Shown here in pieces: positions 10,306-19,821 of a stretch of 64,000 bases of DNA. The notes under the pieces are model-generated. The model was not told the origin of the DNA. It was given only the letters and a program-made list of their open reading frames with translations, and made no database searches. Origin of the DNA: Streptomyces sp. TBY4 (GTDB lineage Bacteria > Actinomycetota > Actinomycetes > Streptomycetales > Streptomycetaceae); NCBI RefSeq assembly GCF_024213195.1, contig NZ_JANAVF010000005.1, positions 248,001 to 312,000 on the forward strand, given 5' to 3'. The first letter of the stretch is position 1. Each line of letters opens with the position of its first letter. The position numbers and the translations under genes were made by a program.

Positions 10306-10947
10306 ATGGACAGCGGACTGATCGCGCTCGGCGCGGCCGTGGTCGGTGTGGCCGGGACCTTGCTGGCGACGGTGCTTTCGCAGCGGATGGTTGCGCGGGT
10401 GCAGGCGGCGCAGTTCGAGCGGGAGCAGCGGGTCGCGCAGATCGGGTGGCTCCGGGAGCAGGAGCTGGCCGAGCTGAACCGGCGCCGGGAGAGCTACGCG
10501 GCGACGAACGCCGCATACACGCGCTACCGGGTCGTCCTCATGTACTTCCTCTGGCTCGTCCACAAGGCGCAGGTCACCAGCGACGAGCGGGCCGCGCTGG
10601 AGGAGGCCCGTCACGCACTCCACGCCGCCTTCGCCGAGGCTCAGATGATTGCTTCACGGGTGGTGCTCGTAGAGCTGGACGTGATGAACCGGGCCCTGTC
10701 GGAGACCTACCGCCGGACGCTGCGACTGGACGAAGGTGATCCCGATCCGGATGGATCCTTCGAGGAGATCCACGCCGAGCTCATCGGGCTCGGCGACCGC
10801 TGGGAGCGCATGCGGAGCGTGATGCGGACGGATCTGGGCGTGGACGCGCCTGGGGTGGCGGTGGCACCCGCACCCGCCCCCGCCCCCGGACCCGCACCGT
10901 CACGGCCCGCGCCCGCGCGCCCGCCCGAGCCCGAGTCCGCGCCCTGA
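10306..10947 (+). CDS. Hypothetical N-terminally anchored coiled-coil protein
   Basis: About 213 residues from ATG 10306, after a GAGGTGGGGG ribosome site. Residues 4-24 form one hydrophobic helix. A charged, probably coiled-coil region follows (about 30-70, rich in Arg/Glu/Gln), then helices. The tail is an Ala/Pro repeat (about 185-205). No enzyme motif is seen. It is probably anchored in the membrane with a cytosolic helical body. Function unknown. Confidence 0.7.
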   Translation: MDSGLIALGAAVVGVAGTLLATVLSQRMVARVQAAQFEREQRVAQIGWLREQELAELNRRRESYAATNAAYTRYRVVLMYFLWLVHKAQVTSDERAALEEARHALHAAFAEAQMIASRVVLVELDVMNRALSETYRRTLRLDEGDPDPDGSFEEIHAELIGLGDRWERMRSVMRTDLGVDAPGVAVAPAPAPAPGPAPSRPAPARPPEPESAP

Positions 10948-10966
10948 CGAGGCTGCCGGAGGCGGC

Positions 10967-12457
10967 TCAGCGGGGGCGGTACACCGTGAGGGCGTCGGGG
11001 AGCTCGTCCAGGACGAGGGCCGCCGGGGCACGGGCGTACTCGCCGTCGTAAGCGAGCGGGGTGCCGGCCGGGATGTCGCCCACGCGCAGGCTGCGCAGCC
11101 GGGTGGCGACGTGGACCGGGGAACGGGTCAGCGGGCCCGCGAGGGCGGCGGCGAGCAGTCGGGGGCCGGGGCGGCCGCCCCCGTGGACCAGGCGTACGTC
11201 GAGCAGGCCCTCGCCGAGGCTCTTGCGGTAGCGGGGCGCCGGGCCCGTGCCCTGGTAGGTGCCGTTGCCCGCGAAGAGCAGCCAGACGCTGCGCGGCTTC
11301 CCGGCGAGCCTGAGCCGGACGGGGCGCTCGGCGCGCAGCACCCGGTACGCCGCCAGCAGGGCGGCGGGGCCGCCGCCGATCCTGGGGGCCCAGCGGAGCC
11401 GGTGGCCGAGCAGCTCCGGGTAGGCGCCGATGCTGAAGTTGTTCAGGAAGTACCCGGCCCTGGTGTCCTCGGGGTCCGGGCCGGGCCCCGGGGTGAACCG
11501 GCCGACGCCGATGAGCACCGCGTGGCCGGACGCCACGGCCCGGCAGGTGTCCTCCGCGCCGGCGAGGCCGAGGTCGAGCGCGAAGTGGTTGAGCGTGCCG
11601 CCGGGGAACACCGCCAGCGGGATCCCGGCGCGCAGCGCGGCGGTGGCCGCCGCGTTGACCGTGCCGTCGCCGCCGCACACGCCGAGGACGGTGGCCCGCT
11701 CGGCGGCCGAGGCCAGCTCGGCGGTGAGCCGCGGGCCCTCGCACTCGATGAGCTCGGCCTTCGGCAGCCGCTCCCGCAGTACCTCGAGCCCCGCCGTGGC
11801 CGCCGTACCGGACCCGGTGTTGACCACCACCGTGAGCCCGGCCCCGTCGGGCAGCGCGGGCACCCCCTCGGCCGGCCGCTCGTCGCCCGGCGCGATGCGG
11901 GCCTCCACGGCGTCCCGGGTGAGGCGGCGCACGACGAATCCGGCCGCCACCCCCAGGGCCGCCCCCGCGAGCACGTCCGAGGGGTAGTGGACCCCGGTGT
12001 ACACGCGGGAGAAGGCGACGGACACGGCGACCGGGGCCAGCGCGGCGCCCCAGAGCGGGGACTCCAGCGCCACTCCGGCGGTGAAGGCGAAGGCGGAAGC
12101 GGAGTGCCCCGAGGGGAAGGAGGTCGTACGCGGCTGGGTGCTGAGCTGCCGCCCGACGGGCACCCCGTCCAGGACCGGCCGGGTCCTGCGCACGGACCAC
12201 TTGCCGACGGTGTTGATGGTCGCGGAGGCCAGCGCCAGCGACGCGACCCCGCGCACGGCAGCCTTGCGCGCCCCGGCCGAACCGAGGACGGCGATCCCCG
12301 CGGCGGCCCCGCCCCACAGCAGCCCGTGGTTCGCGGCCCGGCCGAGCCGCGGCAGCACCCGGTCGGCCCCGGGCCAGTGCCGCCGGGCCACCACGTCGAA
12401 CAGCCACCGGTCCCCTCGCGCGACCGCACCCCGCCAGGTCAGCTCTTGATCAGACAT
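10967..12457 (-). CDS. PAP2 phosphatase / diacylglycerol kinase-like fusion
   Basis: 496 residues joining two lipid-enzyme domains. The N-terminal half (about 20-180) is a membrane PAP2 phosphatase with all three catalytic motifs: K86...RP94, PSGH (115-118) and SR...H157..D161. The C-terminal half (about 205-490) is a DAGK/YegS-type lipid kinase with GGDGTVN (262-268) and GGTLN (286-290). It probably acts on phosphatidate or isoprenoid diphosphates and on diacylglycerol or related lipids at the membrane. This fusion architecture is known in actinobacteria. Specificity is inferred only by family. Confidence 0.92.
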   Translation of the reverse strand: MSDQELTWRGAVARGDRWLFDVVARRHWPGADRVLPRLGRAANHGLLWGGAAAGIAVLGSAGARKAAVRGVASLALASATINTVGKWSVRRTRPVLDGVPVGRQLSTQPRTTSFPSGHSASAFAFTAGVALESPLWGAALAPVAVSVAFSRVYTGVHYPSDVLAGAALGVAAGFVVRRLTRDAVEARIAPGDERPAEGVPALPDGAGLTVVVNTGSGTAATAGLEVLRERLPKAELIECEGPRLTAELASAAERATVLGVCGGDGTVNAAATAALRAGIPLAVFPGGTLNHFALDLGLAGAEDTCRAVASGHAVLIGVGRFTPGPGPDPEDTRAGYFLNNFSIGAYPELLGHRLRWAPRIGGGPAALLAAYRVLRAERPVRLRLAGKPRSVWLLFAGNGTYQGTGPAPRYRKSLGEGLLDVRLVHGGGRPGPRLLAAALAGPLTRSPVHVATRLRSLRVGDIPAGTPLAYDGEYARAPAALVLDELPDALTVYRPR

Positions 12458-12530
12458 CCTCTGCCCCTACCCGAACCTCCGGATCCGAACCAGGCACCGC
12501 CCGGGCCGGGCCCGGGGAGGGCGGCCGCGC

Positions 12531-13886
12531 CTACTCCGGGTCCGTCGAACGGTCCGGGGCGGGGCCGTCCTCCAGGGGGCGCTTGCGCAGGAGCAGGACG
12601 ACCAGGCCGCCCAGGACGACCAGGCCCACCGCCAGGGAGGCGATCACCGGGGTGGCCGCCGAGCTGCCGCTGGCGGCCAGCCGCTCCTCCGAGGTGTCCG
12701 GATCCACTGCCGGGGCGGACGCCGACAGCGCGCCCATCGCCGTCAGCTCCCCGCCCGCCGCCGCCCCGTCCGCCGGCTCGGCGACGGGGAGCTTCGGCCA
12801 CGTCGCCGTCGCCGTGGCCACGGCTGCGGACTCGCTGGAGCCGGCCACGATCTGGACCTGCGTCGGGATCCCGCTGGTGAAGACCCGGCCGACCGGCACG
12901 CGGGTGGACCCGCGGAGGGTGACCTCGGCGCTGCCGTCCGGGGTCCCCTCCGGCACCTCGAAGTACAGCTTCCCCCCGTTGACCGCGGTGGTGACCGGCA
13001 CGCCCTGCGCGTCCACCACCCGCACGCCCATGGCCACGGCCGCCGCGTCCGGGGTCACGCTCACGCTCTGCGCACCCGTCCGCACGGTGACCGGCCCGAT
13101 CCGGGTGCCGAGCGGCCCCGACACCTCACCGGGATCCACCGCGAGCGACGCCGGCGGTTCGGGCAGCCGGCGCGCCTCCCGCTGGAGGTAGTCGGCCAGC
13201 TTCTCCGCCTCCGGGTCGACGGCCTCGACCCGCACGCCCTCGGCCAGCCGCCAGATGGCCACCTGGGTCCCGGCCGCGGCGCTCTCCGCGGTGAGCGCCG
13301 CGGCCCCGGCCGCCTTGGCGAGCCCGGCCAGATCGTTGCGCTGGGGGTAGGAGTGCTCCAGTACCCAGCGGATCCGGCCCGCCTCGCCGTTCCCGGCGAG
13401 CGGCGTGCCGTTCCATCCGATCTCCGTGAACCGGGCCTGGGGCTGCGCGTCGCCCGCGACGCCGACCCCGTAGGTCTGGAGCATGCCGCCGCCGTCGACC
13501 CGCATCTCGTACAGCCCGGCCGGGATCTGCCGCACGGTTCCGTCCGTGCCGCGCAGGACGGCCTGCCCGAAGGTCTTCAGCCCGTCCAGGACGGCGCTGG
13601 CTCCCTCCGGCGTCCGGGGTGCGGCCGGGCCGGCGTCGGCGGCCGCCACCGCACCCGGAGCCCCCGCCAGTGCGGCGGCCAGCAGGGCCACCGCGATCGG
13701 CCGCCGCACGGAGCCCCGTATGGCCGCCGCGACCGTGGCGCGCCCCGCCGGTGCGCCGCCGGCCTGCGCGGCAGGGGGCAGCGGCGCGACGGCAGGAGCA
13801 CGGCCAGGAGCGCGGAGAGGAGCGGCGTCAGGAGCGACGTCCGTGGCGGTGGCAGGAGCGGAGGGTGCGGGAACGGCAATCGACAC
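12531..13886 (-). CDS. TQXA-type surface protein lacking the thioester cysteine
   Basis: 451 residues. An unusually long N-region precedes a hydrophobic signal segment (about 60-83). The TQXA domain follows (about 90-225), with GLYEMRVDGGG, EIGW, RWVLEHSYP and TQVA (207-210). In active members the position after TY is the cysteine that forms the Cys-Gln thioester; here it is Gly140 (codon GGG at 13467-13469). The C-terminus has LAASG (403-407), a transmembrane helix and a basic tail, like an LAXTG class E sorting signal with Ser for Thr. The start could be shorter (an internal GTG). Probably exported and membrane- or wall-attached, but unable to make the covalent thioester. Confidence 0.8.
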   Translation of the reverse strand: MSIAVPAPSAPATATDVAPDAAPLRAPGRAPAVAPLPPAAQAGGAPAGRATVAAAIRGSVRRPIAVALLAAALAGAPGAVAAADAGPAAPRTPEGASAVLDGLKTFGQAVLRGTDGTVRQIPAGLYEMRVDGGGMLQTYGVGVAGDAQPQARFTEIGWNGTPLAGNGEAGRIRWVLEHSYPQRNDLAGLAKAAGAAALTAESAAAGTQVAIWRLAEGVRVEAVDPEAEKLADYLQREARRLPEPPASLAVDPGEVSGPLGTRIGPVTVRTGAQSVSVTPDAAAVAMGVRVVDAQGVPVTTAVNGGKLYFEVPEGTPDGSAEVTLRGSTRVPVGRVFTSGIPTQVQIVAGSSESAAVATATATWPKLPVAEPADGAAAGGELTAMGALSASAPAVDPDTSEERLAASGSSAATPVIASLAVGLVVLGGLVVLLLRKRPLEDGPAPDRSTDPE

Positions 13887-13954
13887 AGTCTTCCCCTTCG
13901 GGCCGAAGGCCCAGGTGCCCGTGAGTACCGGGGAATCCTAGCCTCCTCGAACAC

Positions 13955-14362
13955 TCAGACCACCGCCGCCTTCTGAGGACCCATCAGCGGTACGTCCGTC
14001 CTGACGACCCGCCGGAAGGCCGCCGTGCCGCGGTTCAGGTCGTGCCCGATGGCGGTGGCGTCGATGTTGGCCGAGAACCACCGGTTGCCCTCCCCGTCGG
14101 GCGGGTCCTCCCGCACCCGCAGCCTTCCGTGGACCACCAGCGGTTCGCCGACGGAAACGGATCCGGCGAGGTTCACGGCGAGGCCGCGCCGGGCCCACAC
14201 GGTGTAGAAGCTGGTGGGCGCGTCCGCCCAGGTCTCCTTCTTCCGGTCGTAGTACCTCGGTGTGACCGCGAAGCGGAACCGGGCCGCCGGACCGCTCGGC
14301 GTGTCCTTGTAGTCGATCTGCGTGGCCACGTAGCCCACCAGCGTCACCTGGGTGTCGTTCAT
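13955..14362 (-). CDS. Single-stranded DNA-binding protein paralogue
   Basis: 135 residues with an OB-fold of SSB type: MNDTQVTLVGYVATQID, FRFAVTPRYYD, SFYTVWARRGLAVNLAGSVSVGEPLVVHGRLRV. The C-terminus lacks the acidic DDDIPF-like tip of the main replicative SSB, so this is an accessory SsbB-like form. In Streptomyces the accessory paralogue is linked to sporulation-time chromosome segregation; that role is inferred here only by resemblance. Confidence 0.85.
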   Translation of the reverse strand: MNDTQVTLVGYVATQIDYKDTPSGPAARFRFAVTPRYYDRKKETWADAPTSFYTVWARRGLAVNLAGSVSVGEPLVVHGRLRVREDPPDGEGNRWFSANIDATAIGHDLNRGTAAFRRVVRTDVPLMGPQKAAVV

Positions 14363-14498
14363 CCCGGCCGTCCTCCCCGGGCCCGGCGGCGCGCTCGGCC
14401 ACGCGCCGCCCCGACCCGCATTCCGTACCCGTCCGGACCATCCGCGCGGGGTACGACCATGCTGGCCCCGGCCGCGGGAACCCGTCGGCGGCTGTGGA

Positions 14499-16325
14499 CT
14501 ACTGACGGCTTGTGGACAACTTCGCCACCGTCGCGTACTGCTCGCGCACCTCCCGGTAGCGCAGCAGCTCCGCCGCCACCGGCTCCAGCACCCGGGCCCT
14601 CCCGCAGCCGGCCGCCGCCTGGCGCAGCCGCCGCTCCGCGTCCTGCCCGTAGCGCCGGGCCGGACCCCGGGCCCCGATCGAGCAGGCCCACTCCACGAGC
14701 GGTCCGCCGATGATGCCGGCGACCATCAGCAGGACCGGCGGCATCAGGTCCGGCGGCAGGACCCCGGCGATCTGCCCGACCAGCCACAGTCCGCCGTAGA
14801 TCTGGAGCAGGGTCATGGCCGCCTGCGCCAGCACCGCCGCCGGCCACCACGAGGGCCGCGGCGGGCGGGCGCTCGGCACCGTGACCGCCGGCCCGAGGGT
14901 CACCGCGATCTCGTCCAGGGCCTGGGGGAGCCCTTCGGCGCCGCGGACCGCGGTCTCCCGTACGGCCTGCGCCCAGGGGTCGGGCAGGCCGCGGACCGCC
15001 TCGTCGGCGACGGTCCGTACGGCCTGTTCCACCCGCTGGCGGGCCGTCACCTCCTCCTCGACCGGCGGCTCGGGGGCCATGGTGGAACGCCCCATGGCCG
15101 CCAGGGCGGCCAGCCCGCCCAGCGAGCGCGGGGCACGCCGGCCCTCGTACCACCGCCACAAGCGCAGCCACGGGGTGCCGCAGGCCTTTCCCGCGTTGCG
15201 CCGCCAGGCCCGCTCGGCGGCGAGCCCGGCCGCGTAGGCCCCGACGGCCTCGGCGAGCCGGTCCTCGAACTCGGCGCGCGCGGTCTCCCCGATCTCCGGC
15301 CCGGTGTGGCCGTCGGCCACGTAGAGCGGTCGCAGGCGGGCCGCGGCCCGGTCGACATCGGCGGAGATGCGGCGGGTCGCGGCGCCCTTCTCCTGGGTGA
15401 ACTGTCCGAGCATCTCGCGCAGTTCCCCGACGCCTTCACCCGTAAGGGCGGAAAGTCCGATGACGGTGGCCCCCGGCTCACCGTGTTCGCCGAGGGCGAT
15501 CCCGTCGTCGTCGAGGAGCCTGCGCAGGTCGTCCAGGACGAGATCGGCGGAGTCCCCGGGCAGCCGGTCCACCTGGTTCAGTACGACGAAGGTCACCTCG
15601 GCGTGCCCGGCCAGCGGGCGCAGGTACCGCTCGTGCAGGACGGCGTCCGCGTACTTCTCCGGGTCCACCACCCACACCACCGCGTCGACCAGCGCCAGCA
15701 CCCGGTCGACGTGGTCGCGGTGGGATCCGACGGCCGAGTCCAGGTCGGGCAGGTCGACGAGGACCATGCCGCGCAGCACCTCGGCCTCAGAGGTCTCCCG
15801 GGGGCGGCGGCGCAGCCGTCCGGGGATCTCGAGGCGGTCCAGCAGTCCCGCGGCGCCGTCGGACCAGCTGCACGCGATGGGTGCGGCGGTCGTCGGCCTG
15901 CGCAGTCCGGTCTCGGAGATCTGCACTCCGGCGAGTGAGTTGAAGAGAGTGGACTTGCCGCTTCCGGTGGCCCCGGCGATGGCGACGACGGTGTGCTGCG
16001 CCGACAGCCCGCGGCGCGCGGCCGCCTCGTCGAGGACGCGTCCGGCTTCGGCGAGGGTCTTTCCGTCGAGGATCCTGGTCCGGGACAGCCCGATGAGCTG
16101 GCGCAGTGCGTCGAGGCGGACGCGCAGGGCCTGCGCCTCGGGGCTGAGCGGAGGCGCGGGGGACTTGCCGCCGTCGCTCCCGGCGCCGGAAACCGCCCGT
16201 ACGAGTGCTTCGTCGCCCTCCTCGCCACCGCTGCCCGGCCAGTCGTCCTCGCTGGCCCGGGGGCGCGAGCGGGCGATCAGTCCGTCGTCCCAGCGGTCGT
16301 CGGTCCGGTCGGTCAGGGCGGTCAC
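14499..16325 (-). CDS. Dynamin-like / YfjP-type GTPase with membrane segments
   Basis: 608 residues. The GTPase core has GATGSGKST (P-loop), a Switch I threonine region (RRPTTAAPIAC), DLPDLDS (G3) and NQVD (G4). After a helical middle, the C-terminal ~150 residues contain two hydrophobic segments (PAAVLAQAAMTLLQIYGGLWL and PPVLLMVAGIIGGPLVEW), suggesting membrane insertion. It lies 4 bases after a second GTPase gene and almost certainly shares its operon. Paired actinobacterial dynamin-like proteins act in membrane remodelling at septa; I infer a similar paired role. Confidence 0.85.
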   Translation of the reverse strand: MTALTDRTDDRWDDGLIARSRPRASEDDWPGSGGEEGDEALVRAVSGAGSDGGKSPAPPLSPEAQALRVRLDALRQLIGLSRTRILDGKTLAEAGRVLDEAAARRGLSAQHTVVAIAGATGSGKSTLFNSLAGVQISETGLRRPTTAAPIACSWSDGAAGLLDRLEIPGRLRRRPRETSEAEVLRGMVLVDLPDLDSAVGSHRDHVDRVLALVDAVVWVVDPEKYADAVLHERYLRPLAGHAEVTFVVLNQVDRLPGDSADLVLDDLRRLLDDDGIALGEHGEPGATVIGLSALTGEGVGELREMLGQFTQEKGAATRRISADVDRAAARLRPLYVADGHTGPEIGETARAEFEDRLAEAVGAYAAGLAAERAWRRNAGKACGTPWLRLWRWYEGRRAPRSLGGLAALAAMGRSTMAPEPPVEEEVTARQRVEQAVRTVADEAVRGLPDPWAQAVRETAVRGAEGLPQALDEIAVTLGPAVTVPSARPPRPSWWPAAVLAQAAMTLLQIYGGLWLVGQIAGVLPPDLMPPVLLMVAGIIGGPLVEWACSIGARGPARRYGQDAERRLRQAAAGCGRARVLEPVAAELLRYREVREQYATVAKLSTSRQ

Positions 16326-16329
16326 CGCG

Positions 16330-17964
16330 TCACCTCTCCTTCTGCAGTACGGACAGCGCGGCGATCAGTTCGGCCTGGGGTTCGGGACTCACTTCGAGCG
16401 CTTCGATCGGGGCGAGGCGGCGGTCGCGTTCGGCGCGCAGCACCTGGTCGAGGTGCTCGGCGACGAGCTCGCCGCCCCGGTCGCGCAGGCGTACGGCGGC
16501 CTGTACGCCGATCCGCTCGGCGAGCTTCTCCCCGGCCGGGCGGGCCCGCTTGCCGCCGAGGAGGGCCGCGACCAGGAGGGCGGCGACCCCGTCGGGGTCG
16601 GGCGAGGGCTGCTTGTCCAGCCCCGCGACCTCTTCCTCGGCGAGTTCCTCCAGCACGCGCCGCCAGCGGCGTACGGCCATGCCGATACGTTCCGCCGCCT
16701 CCCGGTCGGGGGCGGGCAGGGACACGGCGCCGGCGGCGGGCTCGCGCCGCCAGGCCTCCGCGATGCGCTCGTCGGCGGCGGCGACGGCGCACTGGAGCAG
16801 CGCCGCGAGGGATTCCGCGAGGGAGTCGAGGAGTTCGTCGGCGCTGGTGTCGAGCGGGTAGCCGCGCCAGCGGGTCAGCGCGTCCCCGGCGAGTACGGCG
16901 CCCCGGTCCAGGCGGCCCCGGACCCGCTTGCCCTCCCGCTTGTAGGCGTCCTCCACGGCGAAGGTCAGCCGTACGGCGGCGGCGTGCTGGGCCGCGACGG
17001 CCGAGGCGAGCTCCGGCATCCGGCGCCCGAGGGAGTCGAGCGCGCCGAGGGCGGTGCGCCCGACAGCGTACTGGCGGGCGGCCGGGTCCTGCGCGTGGTG
17101 CGCGAGCCAGGCGAACAGGGGGGCCACGGCGCTGGCGGGCAGCAGCCCGCCCCCGCCGGCCGATTCGGGCAGTTCGGGCACCGTGAACCGGGGCACCTCG
17201 CCCAGTCCGGCCCGTGTGAGCAGGGCCCCGTACTGCCGGGAGACCTCGGCGAGCACCTGGTGCGGGACCCGGTCGAGGACGGTGACGAGGGTGGCCTTGT
17301 ACTGCTTGGCGGTGCGCAGGAGGTGCCAGGGCACGGCGTCGGCGTACCGCGAGGCGGTGGTGACCATCACCCAGACGTCCGCGGCGCAGATGAGCTGGGC
17401 GGCGAGCGTCCGGTTGTCGACCACGAGGGAGTCGATGTCGGGGGCGTCGAGGATGGCGAGACCGCGGGGCAGGGTCGAGACGGTCTCGATCCGCACCTCG
17501 CGGGTGGCGGACGGGTACCCGTGCCCCTGCTTGCCGCCCGGCCGGTGGGGCTTCCGGGCGGACGCGGGGGTGTCTTCCTCGTCCTGGGGGGCCCAGACCC
17601 GCATCAGATCGGGCAGCACCCGCACTCCGGCGAACCAGTGGTGGTCATCCGGATGGCAGACGAGGACGGGGGTGCGCGTCGTGGGCCGGAGCACCCCGGC
17701 CTCGCTCACCTGCCGCCCCACGAGGGAGTTGACGAGGGTGGACTTACCGGCCCCGGTGGACCCGCCGACGACGGCGAGCAGCGGCGCCTCCGGCGCCTTC
17801 AGCCGGGGTACGAGGTAGTCGTCGAGCTGCGCGAGCAGCTCGGCTCTGGTCTGGCGGGCGCGAGGGGCGCCGGGCAGGGGCAGCGGCAGACGCACGGACG
17901 CGACCCGGTCGCGCAGGGCGGACAGGGCATCGAGCAGCTGAGGCCGAACATCCAAGGTCACCAC
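16330..17964 (-). CDS. Dynamin-like GTPase, partner of the adjacent gene
   Basis: About 544 residues; two adjacent GTG codons (17964, 17961) could start it. GTPase motifs are [10 protein letters not shown] (P-loop), [11 protein letters not shown] (Switch I) and LDAPDIDS (G3). The usual G4 NKxD is replaced by VLDRVP, so base recognition may be atypical. The C-terminal half is charged and helical with no strong membrane segment, unlike its neighbour. Only 4 bases separate it from the second GTPase. A heteromeric membrane-remodelling pair is inferred. Confidence 0.83.
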   Translation of the reverse strand: MVTLDVRPQLLDALSALRDRVASVRLPLPLPGAPRARQTRAELLAQLDDYLVPRLKAPEAPLLAVVGGSTGAGKSTLVNSLVGRQVSEAGVLRPTTRTPVLVCHPDDHHWFAGVRVLPDLMRVWAPQDEEDTPASARKPHRPGGKQGHGYPSATREVRIETVSTLPRGLAILDAPDIDSLVVDNRTLAAQLICAADVWVMVTTASRYADAVPWHLLRTAKQYKATLVTVLDRVPHQVLAEVSRQYGALLTRAGLGEVPRFTVPELPESAGGGGLLPASAVAPLFAWLAHHAQDPAARQYAVGRTALGALDSLGRRMPELASAVAAQHAAAVRLTFAVEDAYKREGKRVRGRLDRGAVLAGDALTRWRGYPLDTSADELLDSLAESLAALLQCAVAAADERIAEAWRREPAAGAVSLPAPDREAAERIGMAVRRWRRVLEELAEEEVAGLDKQPSPDPDGVAALLVAALLGGKRARPAGEKLAERIGVQAAVRLRDRGGELVAEHLDQVLRAERDRRLAPIEALEVSPEPQAELIAALSVLQKER

Positions 17965-18287
17965 ATGCGAAGAATGCCCAATTTAGGAGCATTTTTGAAG
18001 CTTATACGTCCTCTGCGCGCCGAGCGCTACTCCAGCGGCACATCACGGACACAGCGGACGAGTGGGGCGCAGGCATAACGAGTGCACAACACCCAGGGCG
18101 CCACGGCGCAAAAGCGGTGCGAGAATCGCACCTGCCTGCGATTATCGGGACCGCTTCACCGAACCTCCACATCGTGGCACGCGAGTGAAGCAACCGGGAC
18201 AAGGCAACCGGAGCCCTATCCTTGACCCGGCACGGACCACAGCCCCACCCCCGTCAAGGGGCTCCAGGCCACCACGGCCACCTTCCG
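17965..18287. other. 323-base gap, promoter region
   Basis: No convincing gene. It is noticeably AT-richer near 17980-18010 than its surroundings. A TATAAG on the minus strand (18001-18006) could be the -10 of the GTPase pair, with a leader of about 30 bases; no good -35 was found. The right part must contain the tRNA promoter, which I could not resolve. Confidence 0.5.
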
Positions 18288-18360
18288 GCCCCCGTAGCTC
18301 AGTGGATAGAGCAGGTGCCTTCTAAGCACTTGGCCGCAGGTTCGAGTCCTGCCGGGGGCA
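18288..18360 (+). tRNA. tRNA-Arg(TCT)
   Basis: 73 bases that fold as a full cloverleaf: 7-bp acceptor stem (18288-18294 with 18353-18359), discriminator A, D-arm GTAGCTCAGTGGATAGAGC, anticodon stem with loop CTTCTAA (18319-18325) giving anticodon TCT, and T-arm GCAGG-TTCGAGT-CCTGC. It reads AGA, a rare codon in GC-rich actinobacteria. CCA is not encoded. Confidence 0.97.
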
Positions 18361-18380
18361 CTCTTCCCGTCCCACCCCGA

Positions 18381-18405
18381 AGCCCTCCCCCGCGGAGGGC
18401 TTTTT
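18381..18405 (+). terminator. Rho-independent terminator of tRNA-Arg
   Basis: Perfect 8-bp arms (18381-18388 and 18394-18401) with a 5-base loop, followed by a TTTTT run (18401-18405), 20 bases after the tRNA. One of few hairpins here with a real T tract. Confidence 0.92.
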
Positions 18406-18472
18406 CGCAGGTGAGCGGCACCCTAACCCGGCGCCCGTAGCGGCGACGTAAGTCCGGAGCGATGCCCGAGGG

Positions 18473-19033
18473 CTACTTGAAGGCCTTGACGGCTCGGTAG
18501 TAGGTCCATGCGGTGCTCTCGCAGGAGACCTTGCGGGGGCCCGTGTAGCGCGCGCAGACCCGCTTCAGGTCGGAGTGGAACATGTCGTCCAGCCGGGGCT
18601 TGGCCGCCCGGAACTCCCCCGCCGCCTTGTAGTTGCGGTAGCCGAAGTCGTGGCGGGCGCAGGCCATGCGGAACGGGAAGCCGAAGGGGTTGTCCGGGGA
18701 CGTGGTGCAGTAGTCCGTGGACCAGTCGAAGCCGTACGGCTCCCACTCGCCCCGGTCCTCGCGCGCGGCGGTCCACGCGCTCTGGCTGGCCGCGCCCGGC
18801 TGCGTCCAGCCGCTCAGCACCTGCGGCTTGTTCTCCGGAACCCCCGGAGCCCCCGGGACCTGCCCCCTCGCGACTGCCGCGAACGCCGTGGGTGCGAGGG
18901 CCAGTACGGCGGCCAGCGCGCCGGAGACGAGGGCGGACGCGCGGGCTGCGGTCCGGGTGGGGGCGGGTCCGGGGAGGGGGGCGGCGGGGGCTGGGCAGCG
19001 GGGCACGCGTCCTCTAACGAGGGGTGTCCGCAA
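18473..19033 (-). CDS. Secreted prokaryotic phospholipase A2
   Basis: 186 residues with a signal peptide (hydrophobic stretch about 33-53). The catalytic His-Asp pair is in CARHDFGYRNY (H128-D129), the signature of the Streptomyces group XIV PLA2. Four cysteines (C109, C125, C160, C171) can form the two family disulfides, and upstream residues (GFDWSTDYC) supply the calcium site. It should hydrolyse the sn-2 ester of phospholipids outside the cell. Length of the mature part (~125) matches the family. Confidence 0.92.
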   Translation of the reverse strand: MRTPLVRGRVPRCPAPAAPLPGPAPTRTAARASALVSGALAAVLALAPTAFAAVARGQVPGAPGVPENKPQVLSGWTQPGAASQSAWTAAREDRGEWEPYGFDWSTDYCTTSPDNPFGFPFRMACARHDFGYRNYKAAGEFRAAKPRLDDMFHSDLKRVCARYTGPRKVSCESTAWTYYRAVKAFK

Positions 19034-19206
19034 GGGTGTCGGGGTGGCGCGCGCAGGGGTCCGGCTCCGTCCCGGGTGGGATCCGGTCCGCCGCAGGAGG
19101 GACGGACCGGGACTCAGGTATGAGCCGATGTCACCCTTCCGGCAGAGATCCGGTTCAGCCTCGGGAGGGACGCGGACTACGGCCGGCGCCGCGAATACTC
19201 GTGGAC

Positions 19207-19782
19207 ATGAACCGCCGTCCTCTCGTCATCGCCGCCGCCACCGTGGGAGTCCTCGCCACCGCCGCCATCGCCCTGCCCAACCTCCCGCCCAACCCCCTGA
19301 CCGACACGATCAACGACCGGGTGTTCAAGGAGAAGGGCAGGCGCTTCGCCACGGCCGCCGACGCCCCGGCGGGCGGGGAGGCGCCCCGGGGGGAGACGGC
19401 GCGCGGGAACGGAAGGGCGGCCCGCGGGGAGGCTGCGTGGGCGCTGCCGCGCTGGGTGCCGAAGGACGCGACCGACGTGCGAATAATGGCGCGCACCGAC
19501 GGCGAGGCGCGGCTGCTCCGCTTCACGCTGGGCGCGACCCCGCTGGACGGGCCGCAGTGCCCGGCGGGCAAGCCGAGCAGGCATGCGGGGACGACGCTGC
19601 GGGCCCAGTGGTGGCCGGCCGGCACCGGGGCCGAGGAGCGGCCCGAGTGCCGCGGCGCCCACCAGTACCAGGTCACGGTGCGCGGCAAGGAGGTCTACGC
19701 CTGGACCGACGGCACCCCCTCCCCCGGGGCGGGCACGCGGGACGGCGCCCCCGTCCGGCAGGTGTCGGCCACGACCCGCTGA
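19207..19782 (+). CDS. Hypothetical secreted protein
   Basis: About 191 residues from ATG 19207 (an in-frame GTG at 19201 is possible). A signal peptide or anchor spans residues 3-26. A disordered Ala/Gly/Arg segment follows (about 50-75). The rest is a small beta-rich domain with two cysteines (CPAGKPS and ECRGAHQY) that may pair outside the cell. No family recognised; no strong ribosome site. Confidence 0.65.
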   Translation: MNRRPLVIAAATVGVLATAAIALPNLPPNPLTDTINDRVFKEKGRRFATAADAPAGGEAPRGETARGNGRAARGEAAWALPRWVPKDATDVRIMARTDGEARLLRFTLGATPLDGPQCPAGKPSRHAGTTLRAQWWPAGTGAEERPECRGAHQYQVTVRGKEVYAWTDGTPSPGAGTRDGAPVRQVSATTR

Positions 19783-19821
19783 TCCGGGCACGGCCCCCTG
19801 ATCCGGTACCGTCCCGCGGCC

